Source: Lederbergia panacisoli | Lineage (GTDB): Bacteria; Bacillota; Bacilli; Bacillales; Bacillaceae_C | Direction of reading: 5' to 3' | Assembly (NCBI RefSeq): GCF_024626525.1 | Contig: NZ_JANJGU010000001.1 | Span: 186,001 to 250,000 of the forward strand | DNA: 64,000 nucleotides | Part shown: positions 1-8,909 of the stretch, piece after piece | Numbering within the stretch: the stretch's first letter is position 1 | Layout of the letters: the number at the start of each line of letters is the position of its first letter | Position numbers and translations under genes: made by a program | Notes under the pieces: model-generated | The model's database searches: none | What the model was told of the DNA's origin: nothing | What the model saw: only the letters and a program-made list of their open reading frames with translations

Positions 1-820
1 CTTGGCTTCCGGGACGATGTGCTGCTTCAAAACCGATACCAATTTCAACGCCTTTAAAAGCGTTGATGCTCATGACTGAGGCGGCAAGTTTTGCTTCTAG
101 CTTACGATCATATTGTACATAGCTTCCAACTCCAATTGGCATTCCTTCTACGATGACTTCAACAATTCCTCCGATTGAATCCCCGTTTTTCTTTGCATCA
201 TCAATCGCTCTCATCATTTTTTCGCCCGCTTCTGGATCAAGGCAGCGAACGGGTGATTCTTCCGTAATTTTTTGCAATTCCTCGATTGAGCTATATTGAA
301 TATTTTCAGCTTTTACGCCGCCAATCTCCGAGACAAACCCGCCTACTTTTACTCCAAGGTCAGCAAGAATTGTCTTTGCTACCGCACCAGCTGCAACTCG
401 GACAGTTGTTTCTCTTGCTGATGATCGTTCAAGAACATTTCGCATGTCACGGTGACCGTATTTAATCGCCCCGTTTAAATCAGCATGACCTGGTCGTGGC
501 CTCGTAATTTTTCTTTTTACTTCCTCTTGTTCTTCTACACTTATTGGGGCAGCCCCCATTATTTTTTGCCAATGCTTAAAGTCATTATTTTGTACGACTA
601 ACGCGATGGGAGCACCGATCGTTTCTCCGTGGCGAACCCCGCTCGTTATTTGTGCTTGGTCTTTCTCAATTTGCATTCTGCGGCCTCTACCATAGCCTTT
701 CTGTCTTCTTTCCAGCTCATAATTGATCATTTCCGCAGTCAATTTTAGTCCTGCCGGTACACCCTCCAAAATAGTCGTTAATTGTGGACCATGTGACTCT
801 CCAGCTGTTAAGTATCTCAT
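1..820 (-). CDS. aroC: Chorismate synthase (3' end cut by window edge)
   Basis: Converts 5-enolpyruvylshikimate-3-phosphate to chorismate, the last common step to Phe, Tyr, Trp and folate, using reduced FMN in the cytosol. Reading the minus strand from the ATG at 820 gives the family N-terminus ([19 protein letters not shown]). Later come the arginine-rich [13 protein letters not shown] region, [20 protein letters not shown] and, at the edge, [13 protein letters not shown]. About 273 codons are present, so the C-terminal quarter is missing. An AGGAGG-type ribosome site precedes the ATG. A T-box leader lies directly upstream, so expression should respond to an uncharged tRNA. In B. subtilis the orthologue (called aroF there) heads aroF-aroB-aroH; here it is about 46 kb from aroB. 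The identity is clear. Confidence 0.95.
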   Translation of the reverse strand, partial: MRYLTAGESHGPQLTTILEGVPAGLKLTAEMINYELERRQKGYGRGRRMQIEKDQAQITSGVRHGETIGAPIALVVQNNDFKHWQKIMGAAPISVEEQEEVKRKITRPRPGHADLNGAIKYGHRDMRNVLERSSARETTVRVAAGAVAKTILADLGVKVGGFVSEIGGVKAENIQYSSIEELQKITEESPVRCLDPEAGEKMMRAIDDAKKNGDSIGGIVEVIVEGMPIGVGSYVQYDRKLEAKLAASVMSINAFKGVEIGIGFEAAHRPGSQ

Positions 821-845
821 TTTTCTTCCTCCTATTTTTTGATAA

Positions 846-1095
846 AAATACAAAACGCCCCTGCAAAATGCAGGGACGTTAATAATCGCGGTACCACCCT
901 AATTGCGGAAAAATTTCCGCCTCTCGTGTTTGATAACGGTCAAAACCGTCTTTTTTTACTAATTTGGCCACCCAAATATTCAAAAAAGAAGCTCGAGGGA
1001 GTAATTCATCCTCATGATCGTACTGATTCGCACCAACCATCAGTTCTCTGAAACTACAGATTCATGAACACTACTGTGCCCTGTCTTAGCTTTTC
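846..1095 (-). promoter_or_regulatory. T-box leader with intrinsic terminator, upstream of chorismate synthase
   Basis: On the minus strand the leader contains the hallmark T-box sequence AGGGTGGTACCGCG (887-900). It is followed by a strong terminator hairpin (848-883, ACGTCCCTGCA paired with TGCAGGGGCGT, then a T run). The Stem I distal motif GATGGTTGGTGCGAATC lies at about 1026-1042, with AGAGA just before it. The specifier region reads GAATTACTCC; the best candidate codon is UAC (Tyr) at 1001-1003, which suits an aromatic-pathway gene, but I have not folded the RNA. T-boxes terminate transcription unless uncharged cognate tRNA stabilises the antiterminator. The 5' end of the leader is approximate. 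Confidence 0.9.
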
Positions 1096-1297
1096 GTTTC
1101 TTATTATATAAATTCAATTTTTAGCACATGAATGGATTCTTGTAAAGTAATATTTCATTATTTTCTAAAAAAAAAACACCTAGTCAGTTAAGGATGTGTA
1201 ATATATCATTATTATGCAGATAGTACGTTTAATTGTGTCAGTAAAATGAAAAGTTTTGCAAAATAAATAAAAAGTACAAAAACTTTCAGTGAGCCTA

Positions 1298-1326
1298 TTG
1301 ACAATTATAATATAAGCGTCTATCGT
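1298..1326 (+). promoter_or_regulatory. Candidate sigma-A promoter of the DAHP synthase gene
   Basis: A perfect TTGACA lies at 1298-1303 and, after 17 bp, TATCGT at 1321-1326 (4 of 6 to the -10 consensus). This would give a leader of about 100 nt. A TATAAT at about 1307 offers an alternative with a weaker -35. The leader has only a small stem (ACGCTTTACAGCGT) and no T-box, so this gene appears to be controlled differently from its divergent neighbour. Confidence 0.45.
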
Positions 1327-1429
1327 ATTGAGTTATCAACTAAAATATTTTCATACACGCTTTACAGCGTTGAAGTCCTAAAGTGACAATTCACTATATG
1401 GACAGTAAAAATATAAGGAGGGCTTATCG

Positions 1430-2515
1430 TTGTCAGAACTAGAAATGTTACGTTCAAAAATCGAAAAAACAACCTTGCAGCTTTTAGAATTATTAAATGA
1501 GCGCGGCAAGATTGCACAAGAAATCGGGAAATTAAAAGAAATGCAGGGCGTCAAGCGCTATGATCCTGTACAGGAGCGTAAATTGTTTGATCTCATTGCT
1601 GAGCATAACGAAGGCCCATTTGAAACTTCAACAGTTCAGCATATTTTCAAACAAATTTTTAAAGCAAGTCTTGAGCTTCAAGAAGACGATAATCGAAAAG
1701 CATTGCTTGTTTCTAGAAAGAAAAAGCCTGAAAATACAGTTGTATCAGTGTTAGGCGAAGAGATTGGCAATGGAACACAGCATTTTATTATGGGACCTTG
1801 TGCGGTTGAAAGCTATGACCAAGTTAAACTTGTTGCACAAGCAATGAAACAGCAAGGCTTGAAACTTATGCGAGGTGGCGCATTTAAGCCAAGGACTTCT
1901 CCTTACGATTTCCAAGGGCTTGGCGTGGAAGGTTTAAAAATCTTAAGACAGGTTGCCGATGAAGAAGGAATGGCTGTCATTAGTGAAATTTTAAATCCAA
2001 ATGATATGGAAACAGCGCTAGATTACGTAGACGTCATTCAAATTGGCGCCCGCAACATGCAGAACTTTGAACTTTTAAAGGTTGCAGGTTCTGTTAGAAA
2101 ACCTGTTTTACTAAAACGTGGTTTGTCCGCAACTATTGAAGAATTTATTTATGCGGCTGAATACATTCTTGCACAAGGAAACGAAGAAATCATCCTTTGT
2201 GAGCGCGGAATTAGAACGTATGAAAGGGCTACAAGAAATACGCTTGATATCTCTGCAGTTCCAATTTTGAAGAAAGAAACTCACTTACCAGTTGTAGTTG
2301 ATGTTACTCATTCAACTGGACGTAAAGACTTGCTTCTCCCAACTGCAAAAGCAGCATTGGCGATTGGTGCAGATGCGGTTATGGCTGAAGTCCATCCAGA
2401 TCCAGCTGTTGCTCTTTCTGATTCAGCTCAACAAATGGATATTCCGGAATTCAATCAATTCATGGAAGAAGCTAAAGCATTCGCAAATCTAGTACAGAAA
2501 ACTCCAGTTAACTAA
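1430..2515 (+). CDS. aroA: Bifunctional chorismate mutase (AroQ) / 3-deoxy-7-phosphoheptulonate synthase
   Basis: The first step of the shikimate pathway (PEP + erythrose-4-phosphate to DAHP) fused to chorismate mutase; known in B. subtilis as AroA(G). Residues ~1-90 are the all-helical AroQ domain ([38 protein letters not shown]). Residues ~110-355 are a type I-beta DAHP synthase barrel ([60 protein letters not shown]). In this family the mutase domain binds chorismate or prephenate as the feedback sensor. Length, 361 residues, is normal. The start is TTG at 1430, chosen for the AAGGAGGG 7-8 nt upstream. It is divergent from chorismate synthase and is followed by a strong terminator, so probably monocistronic. 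Confidence 0.96.
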   Translation: MSELEMLRSKIEKTTLQLLELLNERGKIAQEIGKLKEMQGVKRYDPVQERKLFDLIAEHNEGPFETSTVQHIFKQIFKASLELQEDDNRKALLVSRKKKPENTVVSVLGEEIGNGTQHFIMGPCAVESYDQVKLVAQAMKQQGLKLMRGGAFKPRTSPYDFQGLGVEGLKILRQVADEEGMAVISEILNPNDMETALDYVDVIQIGARNMQNFELLKVAGSVRKPVLLKRGLSATIEEFIYAAEYILAQGNEEIILCERGIRTYERATRNTLDISAVPILKKETHLPVVVDVTHSTGRKDLLLPTAKAALAIGADAVMAEVHPDPAVALSDSAQQMDIPEFNQFMEEAKAFANLVQKTPVN

Positions 2516-2517
2516 GA

Positions 2518-2540
2518 ACAAAAGCGCTGGAGCTAGACGG
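2518..2540 (+). repeat. Relic of the 130-bp palindromic module (module 1)
   Basis: AAAAGCGCTGGAGCTAGACGG, immediately after the DAHP synthase stop codon, closely resembles the outer end of the module seen in full near 28.3, 46.8 and 52.7 kb (AGGCGCTGCAGCTAGACAAA on one strand). Only the end survives; the hairpin interior is gone. It suggests that the module can exist outside the larger repeat core. It is short, so chance similarity is possible. Confidence 0.45.
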
Positions 2541-2546
2541 AATTTA

Positions 2547-2591
2547 AAAGCAGTTCATTTCCCGTATTAACGGAAAATGAACTGCTTTTTT
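2547..2591 (+). terminator. Bidirectional intrinsic terminator
   Basis: AAAAGCAGTTCATTTTCCG-type stem: AAAAGCAGTTCATTTCC pairs with GGAAAATGAACTGCTTTTTT around a short loop. A T run is present on the plus strand and an A run (T on minus) on the other side. It separates the convergent DAHP synthase gene and the DMT transporter. Confidence 0.9.
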
Positions 2592-3492
2592 AATCCAATT
2601 CTATACTTGAATTCAAATTTGCCGTCTTTTTTCTTTTCGACCATTCTGAAATAATCATAATCGATGATAGTATAAAAACTGCTCCGATCATCTGCTCTAT
2701 CAATAACTTTTCATGATAAATTGTAATACCGATAATTACTGCGGACATAGGCTCAACGGTTGCTAGAATGGAGGCTGTGCTGCCATCAATCCCCTTTAGT
2801 CCATATGTGTAAAGTAAATACGCAATCACTGTTGGCAATAGTCCAAGTCCTGCCATATAACCCCAAGCTTCTAGAGGCAATGCCGTTGCTTTTTTCCAAA
2901 AAGGAAAGAGTGGCAATAATGTGAATGATGATACGAAAAAAGTATAAAATGTAATCGTGAATGAGTCATAAACTTTTAAAGCTATTTTTCCAAAAATAGT
3001 ATAAAGTGCATAGCCCAATCCTGAACAAAGCCCGATCATAAAACCTAATGCACTCCAGTTCCCACCTGTTTCTTTTCCTGCGAGTGCTATAATCGTACAC
3101 CCAGCAACCGTTGTTAAATATGCGATCACTTTCTTTTTTGTTAATATTTCTTTTAAAAAAATAGTGGAAAAAATCGCTACAAATGCTGGTGCTGTATAAA
3201 GAAGCATGACAGCAAGCGATATGGACATTATATTCATTGCCTTAAAATACGCCCAGTTAAAAAAGACAATGCTGCATAATCCTGTTCCTATAAATAACCA
3301 TATATGTCTCATGCGGATAGTAAGTTGTTTTCTTTTTCTAATAAAAGCAATTGGTAATATCCAAACAAGTGCAGACACTACCCGAATTGTGACAATTTCC
3401 ATTTCAGAAAAACCATAGAAAGATAATTTTTTTACAAAAACGGAAATGGCGCCCCATAATAAAGCTGCTAACACAATCATTATTTGAGCCAT
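2590..3492 (-). CDS. DMT-superfamily (EamA) transporter
   Basis: Predicted inner-membrane permease of the drug/metabolite transporter superfamily; the substrate is unknown. The ~300-residue protein has about ten hydrophobic segments arranged as two EamA repeats (roughly residues 5-135 and 150-280). Typical family elements are visible, such as AALLWGAISVFVKKL at the start and GSTASILATVEPMSAVIIG near residue 255. The ATG at 3492 (MAQIMI) has AAGGTG six bases upstream. A GTG nine bases further up overlaps that site and is less likely. A hairpin separates it from the carboxypeptidase gene upstream. Members of this family export amino acids or small metabolites, but nothing here fixes the substrate. 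Confidence 0.85.
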   Translation of the reverse strand: MAQIMIVLAALLWGAISVFVKKLSFYGFSEMEIVTIRVVSALVWILPIAFIRKRKQLTIRMRHIWLFIGTGLCSIVFFNWAYFKAMNIMSISLAVMLLYTAPAFVAIFSTIFLKEILTKKKVIAYLTTVAGCTIIALAGKETGGNWSALGFMIGLCSGLGYALYTIFGKIALKVYDSFTITFYTFFVSSFTLLPLFPFWKKATALPLEAWGYMAGLGLLPTVIAYLLYTYGLKGIDGSTASILATVEPMSAVIIGITIYHEKLLIEQMIGAVFILSSIMIISEWSKRKKTANLNSSIELD

Positions 3493-3512
3493 GTAAATCA
3501 CCTTATTTTAAA

Positions 3513-3535
3513 AGAGATGGCACTATGCCATCTCT
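3513..3535 (-). terminator. Hairpin between carboxypeptidase and DMT transporter genes
   Basis: Perfect 9-bp stem AGAGATGGC / GCCATCTCT with a 5-nt loop directly after the carboxypeptidase stop codon. On the minus strand it is followed by TTTTAAAAT, a weak T run, so read-through is possible. Confidence 0.6.
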
Positions 3536-5049
3536 CATGATAATTGATAAACTTTGGAAAATTTTTCTTCTAAGTAGTTTGCTAAATATTTAGCGCTTAA
3601 GCCTTCCCCAGTAGCGAGTTTAATGATTTCAAGTGGTTCCTTTGTTTTACCATACTGATGTACATGTTCTGTAAGCCAGTTTTTAATCGGCAGCAGGTCC
3701 CCATTCCGCAACAGCTCTTCGTAATTCGGCAAATCCTTCAGCATCGCATTTTTTAGCTGGGCTGCATACATATAGCCTAATGCGTACGAAGGGAAATATC
3801 CGAAGCTTCCTCCTGACCAATGGACATCTTGCAATACACCTTCCGCATCATTTGAAGGTCTGATCCCTAAATATTCTTCGTATTTATCGTTCCAAACATC
3901 AGGAAGATCTCCAACTTGAATTTCACCATTGAATAATCCTTTTTCAATTTCATAACGAATAATGATATGAAGAGCATAAGTTAAGTCATCGGATTCTATT
4001 CGAATAAATGATGGCTTGGCTTCATTAATTGCACGATAAAAGTCGTCAAGCGAAACTTGATCAAATTGTCCATCCGCATATTCTTTTAATAACTCATAAT
4101 TACATTCCCAAAAGGCGCGATCTCGAGCTAAAATATTTTCGTAAAATAATGACTGTGATTCATGAATCCCCATTGATGTCCCTTTACAAAGCGGAGTCCC
4201 GATCAGATCTTTGGAAATATTTTGTTCATACAAAGCGTGTCTACCTTCATGAATGGATCCAAATACAGCCATACGAAAATCGTTTTCTTCATAACGAGTC
4301 GTGACACGCACATCCCCTGGATTTAAACCGGTTGCAAATGGGTGCACCGTTTCATCCATCCTGCCAGAATCAAAGTCATATCCCATTTGATCCAAAATTT
4401 TCAAACTAAATTCCTTTTGCTTATTCTTAGGAAAAGAATGAAAAAGGAAGTCCGTTTTTGGTTTATTTTCAGAGTTAGTGATTTTCTTAACTAGAGGAAC
4501 AATTACATCCCGCAATTCTCCAAACACGCGGTCAATAATATCCACAGTAACTCCTGGTTCATACATATCTAGTAAAGTATTATATTTATTGCCGCTGTAC
4601 CCCCAGTATTCAATAAACTTTTTATTAAAAGCAACGAGTTTTTCAAGATACGGTTTAAACATTTCAAAATCAGATTCTGCCCTTGCTTGCTCCCAAACAT
4701 GTTCAGCTTTTGACTGCAGCACGACATATTCTTTGTATTCATCAGCTGGAATTTTCTTATTTTTTTCGTATTGTTTTTTACATTCTTTTAAAGTTAAACT
4801 TCCAATTTCGGTTAGAAATTCTTGCTTATTTGATAAACTGGCTATGTATGCTGCCATTTCCTCCGACGTAGACATTTGAAAATGTTCCGATGCTAGGACT
4901 CCAATGACTTGCGAGCGCTGTTCAACACCGTTTTTCGGAGCTCCAGTCCTCAAATCCCAATACATGAGTCCGAGTGCTTCTTCGTATGCCTGCATTTTTT
5001 TAACGTATTGCAGGAATTCCTTTTCGATTTCTACTATTTTCTCCGGCAT
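3535..5049 (-). CDS. ypwA: M32 family metallocarboxypeptidase
   Basis: Zinc carboxypeptidase that removes C-terminal residues from peptides in the cytosol (thermostable carboxypeptidase Taq family, YpwA in B. subtilis). The zinc motif HEGRH is at about residues 267-271 (HEXXH), followed by the family's HESQS element about 25 residues on, which supplies the third ligand. DRAFWE and IRPSNDAEGVLQDVHWSGG further down are typical M32 sequences. At 504 residues it has the full family length. The ATG at 5049 has AAAGGAGG at good spacing. It is probably transcribed alone, with a terminator-like hairpin after it. Confidence 0.94.
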   Translation of the reverse strand: MPEKIVEIEKEFLQYVKKMQAYEEALGLMYWDLRTGAPKNGVEQRSQVIGVLASEHFQMSTSEEMAAYIASLSNKQEFLTEIGSLTLKECKKQYEKNKKIPADEYKEYVVLQSKAEHVWEQARAESDFEMFKPYLEKLVAFNKKFIEYWGYSGNKYNTLLDMYEPGVTVDIIDRVFGELRDVIVPLVKKITNSENKPKTDFLFHSFPKNKQKEFSLKILDQMGYDFDSGRMDETVHPFATGLNPGDVRVTTRYEENDFRMAVFGSIHEGRHALYEQNISKDLIGTPLCKGTSMGIHESQSLFYENILARDRAFWECNYELLKEYADGQFDQVSLDDFYRAINEAKPSFIRIESDDLTYALHIIIRYEIEKGLFNGEIQVGDLPDVWNDKYEEYLGIRPSNDAEGVLQDVHWSGGSFGYFPSYALGYMYAAQLKNAMLKDLPNYEELLRNGDLLPIKNWLTEHVHQYGKTKEPLEIIKLATGEGLSAKYLANYLEEKFSKVYQLS

Positions 5050-5107
5050 TGATTTTGCCTCCTTTATCGCTTATCCATTTTTATTTTAACATAACGGAAA
5101 AAAATAA

Positions 5108-5143
5108 AAACACAAGTGCTGAAAAAGCGCACTTGCGTTTTTT
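5108..5143 (-). terminator. Intrinsic terminator after the 60-residue ORF
   Basis: Stem CGCAAGTGC / GCACTTGTG (minus strand) followed by TTTTTATTTTTT. It lies between the small ORF and the carboxypeptidase gene. Confidence 0.8.
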
Positions 5144-5324
5144 ATGAAAACCCCTTATTACTCCTATTTGTTAATACATATTCGAGTGCCTTATGAAGGC
5201 TGTTCTCCGCCTCTTTTAAACGTTCGAAGGCTGCTTCCGATAATTGATCTTCTTTATCCAGTGCTTCATATGAAGTATGAATGGCTTTTGAAATGATCTC
5301 CATTTCATTTATGGCCTGAGTCAT
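5142..5324 (-). CDS. Small conserved-looking hypothetical protein (60 aa)
   Basis: Not recognised. It is a soluble, acidic, mostly helical 60-residue protein: MTQAINEMEIISKAI at the start, then a charged region with DKEDQLSEAAFERLKEAE and a C-terminal RSNKGFS. The start was moved to the ATG at 5324 because AAGGAGG stands 8-9 bases upstream; the longer ORF has no ribosome site. It lies 67 bp downstream of the RlmL gene on the same strand and has its own terminator, which supports a real gene. No motif suggests a function. Confidence 0.65.
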   Translation of the reverse strand: MTQAINEMEIISKAIHTSYEALDKEDQLSEAAFERLKEAENSLHKALEYVLTNRSNKGFS

Positions 5325-5391
5325 TAGGAAAACCTCCTTGCAAAAAATGATATACATGAAGTATATTCAGCAAGAGATTATTTTATTCGAA

Positions 5392-6528
5392 TTATACGCG
5401 CGGTGGCCTCGGCCCCCAGAATTGATATAAATCAGTCCGAATAAACCCGTTAAACAGTTTTCGTTTTTTCGTTGCTTGCTTTCCATAAAGTTTTTCAAAT
5501 TCAGGATGGGACGTAAGAATATAAACGGACCAAGTATCTAGATTTTGGAAGACCTTTCCTATTTCTCGATACATATGCTCAACTTCTTTCTTATCACCAA
5601 TCCTTTCTCCATATGGTGGATTCCCAATAATGACCCCAAAATCTTTCTTAGATGTAAAATCACTCGCCCGCATTTGTTTAAATGTGACTAAATCTCCTAA
5701 CCCGGCTTCGAAAGCATTGTTGTTTGAAATTTCAACCATTCGGTGATCAATATCTGCACCAGATATTTCAAGTGATTGGTCGTAATTCGCCAAGTCTTCC
5801 GCTTCTTCTCTGGCTTTATTCCAAATATCCTCACTCATCCACGGCCAGGTTTCACTTAAAAAATCACGATTAAAACCTGGCGCAATATTTTGGCCAATCA
5901 AAGCTGCTTCAATTGGTATCGTTCCTGAACCACAAAAAGGATCGTGAAGGATACGATTGGGATGCCAATTCGTAACTTGAATAAGAGCAGCAGCCAATGT
6001 TTCTTTTAACGGCGCTTCCCCTTGATCAATCCGATATCCCCTTTTATGGAGCCCTGCCCCACTCGTATCAATAGTAAGTGTAACTTTATCCTTTAATAAA
6101 GATACTTCAATTTTAAATAATGGACCCGTCTCGGCGAGCCAAGTCGCTTGATTATAAGCCTTTTTTAATCTTTCGACTATTGCTTTTTTAACAATTGCTT
6201 GGCAATCTGGTACACTGTATAATGTTGACTTTACGGATTTACCTTGAACAGGGAATTCTGCATCAACGGGGAGGAAATTTTCCCAGCGTATCGATTTAGT
6301 ATTTTCGAATAACTCATCGAAAGTAGATGCAGGAAATTCACCTACTACAATTTTCACCCTATCGGCAGTCCTCAACCACAAATTTGTTCGAGCAATCGCC
6401 AATTCATCGCCTTTAAACATTACTTTGCCATTTTCAACCGTACAATCAAGCCCAAGTTTCTTCACTTCATTCGCGGCAATGGCTTCAATTCCCATAGCAG
6501 TTGTTGCAATTAAATTATACGTTCCCAT
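5392..6528 (-). CDS. ypsC: THUMP-domain class I RNA methyltransferase (RlmL-like)
   Basis: Predicted SAM-dependent N2-guanine methyltransferase of 23S rRNA, orthologue of B. subtilis YpsC and of the E. coli RlmL methylase domain (m2G2445). Residues ~45-155 form a THUMP RNA-binding domain; residues ~165-370 are the Rossmann methylase. Motifs visible: DPFCGSGT (196-203, SAM loop) and NPPYGER (303-309, catalytic (N/D)PPY). At 378 residues it lacks the second methylase domain of the E. coli fusion, as is normal for Firmicutes. The gene sits 10 bp after the GGDEF-EAL gene, so the two are probably co-transcribed, and not far from rnpB, as in B. subtilis. Confidence 0.93.
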   Translation of the reverse strand: MGTYNLIATTAMGIEAIAANEVKKLGLDCTVENGKVMFKGDELAIARTNLWLRTADRVKIVVGEFPASTFDELFENTKSIRWENFLPVDAEFPVQGKSVKSTLYSVPDCQAIVKKAIVERLKKAYNQATWLAETGPLFKIEVSLLKDKVTLTIDTSGAGLHKRGYRIDQGEAPLKETLAAALIQVTNWHPNRILHDPFCGSGTIPIEAALIGQNIAPGFNRDFLSETWPWMSEDIWNKAREEAEDLANYDQSLEISGADIDHRMVEISNNNAFEAGLGDLVTFKQMRASDFTSKKDFGVIIGNPPYGERIGDKKEVEHMYREIGKVFQNLDTWSVYILTSHPEFEKLYGKQATKKRKLFNGFIRTDLYQFWGPRPPRV

Positions 6529-6538
6529 TTCCTCACCC

Positions 6539-8266
6539 TCATAAAATTAGACTAGGATCCCATTCCTTTAAAAACTCAAGCAGCTCCTCTAAATGAAGCG
6601 GCGGTGATATATAGTGTCCCTGTATTACATCGCAGCCAAGTTTTTTTAAATATTTTAAGTGCTTGTCATTCAATACTCCTTCGGCAGCTACTTGTATATG
6701 TAGGTGCTTCCCTAAGTGAATGATTGCTTCAACAATCGAGGCGTCATCTTCATATTTCCCTAAGTTCTGTATAAAACTTTGATCAATTTTTAATTTATCG
6801 ATTGGAAAACGATGCAAATAGCTTAATGATGAATAACCCGCTCCAAAACCATCGATTGTTAGTTTGACACCTATTTTTTTTAATTCTACTAATTTAGTCT
6901 TTACTAAAGATGCTTGAGGCATGATGACGACTTCAGCCAATTCAAGTTCAATTTTTCTGGCGGGAATATTTGAATTTTCAATTGCGGATGTAACATCTTT
7001 TAAAAAATTCTCTTGCTGGAAATGAAGTGGTGAGATATTCACCATAGCCTTAATTCTGGAGAAGCCCGCAAGATTTATGTACTTTATATCCTCGCTAACT
7101 TGACTAAGAACCCAATTGGATATTGGAATAATTAATCCAGTCTCCTCGGCAAGAGAGATTAGTTCTTCTGGTGAAACCTCGCCAAATTCTTTGTTTTTCC
7201 AATAACACTCGGCTTCTATACCTTCTATTTCCCCACTTTGGCCATTTATTATTGGTTGATAGAGCAGGTATAATTCATTATTTTTCAATGACTTTCTTAA
7301 TTGGGCTTCCATTTTTATTTGACTTTTATCTGAGTGAATAATTCCTTCATGATAGATTTCATATTGGTTTCTCCCGTTCAGCTTTGACATATACATCGCT
7401 TTGTCCGCTTTTTTCAAAAGAATTTCCGAATTACTTCCATCATTAGGAAAAAAACTAATTCCTATACTAGTCGTAATATAAACCTCGTGCCCATCAATAT
7501 TAAATGGCTTTGTTAAGCTATCAATAATCTTTTTGGCAATATGGACGGATTCCCTTTGATGTTTAATATTTGATAATATAATAACAAATTCATCACCGCC
7601 TAACCTAGCGATAATGTCTTTATTTTTTATAAGCTCTTGAAGCCTGCTTGCGACTTCAATTAAGAGCTTGTCTCCTGCTTCATGCCCTAAGGAATCATTT
7701 ATTTGTTTAAATCGATCCAAATCCAAAAATAATAAAGCTAATTTTTGTTGAAATTGTTGGGAAATATCAAGGAGATCCGAAAATCTTTTCGTAAAGGAAT
7801 GACGATTGGGAACTCCGGTCAGTGCGTCATAATGAGCAAGCATTCTTAGTTCATCCTCAGCTCTTTTTCGATCTGTAATATCAGAAAATACCCCAATATA
7901 CCCCTGAATGAATCCATCTGAACTTTTAACTTCACTAATGGTCAGCCACTCTAAAAAAAACTCACCATTTTTTCGTTTATTCCAAATTTCACCGCTCCAG
8001 CTGCCTTCTAAAGAAATCGTTTGCCATAACTTGTGGTAAAAATGCTTATCATGTAAGCCCGATTGTAAAATTCGTGGATTTTGCAAATAAACTTCATGAC
8101 GATTATATCCGGTAACGATTTCAAAAGCTGAATTAATATATATAATTTGGCGTTTTTCATTAACGACCATGACACTTTCGCTTATTTGTTCAAGTATTTT
8201 ACCTATAATATCTAATTGATTCAGATCATCTGTATGAATAAATTGTTCAACATTTATGAATCCCAT
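6539..8266 (-). CDS. PAS-GGDEF-EAL protein: likely diguanylate cyclase with degenerate EAL domain
   Basis: Cytosolic c-di-GMP signalling protein, no membrane segments. PAS (~21-135) is followed by GGDEF (~140-305), with an intact LGGDEF signature at 222-227, DLDRFKQIND metal region and NRHSF. The EAL domain (~315-570) is damaged at signature positions: EAE instead of EAL (351-353) and IDGFGAG (471-477) instead of (L)DDFGTG, losing a metal-binding Asp. K493 and D495 of the KIDQSFI element and E529 of AEGV remain. The inhibitory I-site, normally RxxD four residues before the R of RxGGDEF, reads KNKD. By family knowledge this predicts synthesis rather than hydrolysis, with the EAL part perhaps a binding domain. 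It is probably co-transcribed with the RlmL gene. Confidence 0.9.
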   Translation of the reverse strand: MGFINVEQFIHTDDLNQLDIIGKILEQISESVMVVNEKRQIIYINSAFEIVTGYNRHEVYLQNPRILQSGLHDKHFYHKLWQTISLEGSWSGEIWNKRKNGEFFLEWLTISEVKSSDGFIQGYIGVFSDITDRKRAEDELRMLAHYDALTGVPNRHSFTKRFSDLLDISQQFQQKLALLFLDLDRFKQINDSLGHEAGDKLLIEVASRLQELIKNKDIIARLGGDEFVIILSNIKHQRESVHIAKKIIDSLTKPFNIDGHEVYITTSIGISFFPNDGSNSEILLKKADKAMYMSKLNGRNQYEIYHEGIIHSDKSQIKMEAQLRKSLKNNELYLLYQPIINGQSGEIEGIEAECYWKNKEFGEVSPEELISLAEETGLIIPISNWVLSQVSEDIKYINLAGFSRIKAMVNISPLHFQQENFLKDVTSAIENSNIPARKIELELAEVVIMPQASLVKTKLVELKKIGVKLTIDGFGAGYSSLSYLHRFPIDKLKIDQSFIQNLGKYEDDASIVEAIIHLGKHLHIQVAAEGVLNDKHLKYLKKLGCDVIQGHYISPPLHLEELLEFLKEWDPSLIL

Positions 8267-8329
8267 TTTCCTATCAACTTCCTGTTACTTATGATAAAGA
8301 CGTTTTTATGTATAGTTATGGTGATAAAT

Positions 8330-8405
8330 AAAAAGACTTTCCTCTGTCTCTTAGACCACTTGGATTTTTCCAAATACTAGGGTCTAAGTACTTACGGAAA
8401 GCCTC
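8330..8405 (-). terminator. Terminator region of rnpB
   Basis: Downstream of the RNase P RNA on the minus strand, AGGCTTTCC pairs with GGAAAGTC followed by TTTTTATTT. An inner stem, TTAGACC / GGTCTAA, with TTGGA/TCCAA inside, forms an extended hairpin. Confidence 0.75.
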
Positions 8406-8426
8406 AGTTCGTTGGATTTAAACCTA

Positions 8427-8834
8427 TAATAACATTCATATAAGCCATGTTCTGTACCATCGTACTGCAATCGGCTATAGGCAAGCCTCGTACTCAGGCG
8501 GTAATCATCTATCTGCAGGATATTAGTTTCCTGCCTCTTTCCTTGTTCAGTTCCTCAGAAAGAGTGCCTCTACCAAAATTTGAGTTTCTCGCTCGTGGGG
8601 TTTACCGCGTTCCACCTTTGTTGTTTCCAACAAAGCTACGTCACTGTGGCACTTTAAAGGTAGTCGCGCCATATCATAAAATGACTTAGGCACTTTCCCT
8701 GCCGTCAATCCAGATTAACTCTGGAATGCCCTGGCTTATTGTTTCACCAGGCACGATCACTACGTGCATCTCAGCACCGTGCGAGCATGGACTTTCCTCT
8801 GCTGAATCAGCAGCGATTACCCGAATGTTATTGT
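8427..8834 (-). ncRNA. rnpB: RNase P RNA, Bacillus type B
   Basis: Catalytic RNA that trims tRNA 5' leaders. The minus strand shows the conserved 5' region AGAGGAAAGTCCATGCTCGC with GGTGCTGAGATGC. Next come the GGCAGGGAAAGTGCC segment, AAAGTGCCACAGTGACG, GGTGGAACGCGGTAAACCCC and GATTACCGCCTGAGTACGAGG. The 3' part has CAGTACGATGG ... AACATGGCTTA. The terminal P1 helix is formed by AACATTC and GAATGTT. The position between gpsB and the ypsC-type gene matches B. subtilis, except for the inserted GGDEF gene. Ends are placed from P1 and are good to a few bases. Confidence 0.97.
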
Positions 8835-8909
8835 TTTTTCATTATCTTACCGACTTTTTATTTTATATTTTATTCTACTAATATGCAAGCGGTAATTAAT
8901 GGCAAAAGG

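Noticed and set aside
839-1051. 70-residue ORF on the plus strand
   Set aside because: It is the complement of the T-box leader and its terminator.
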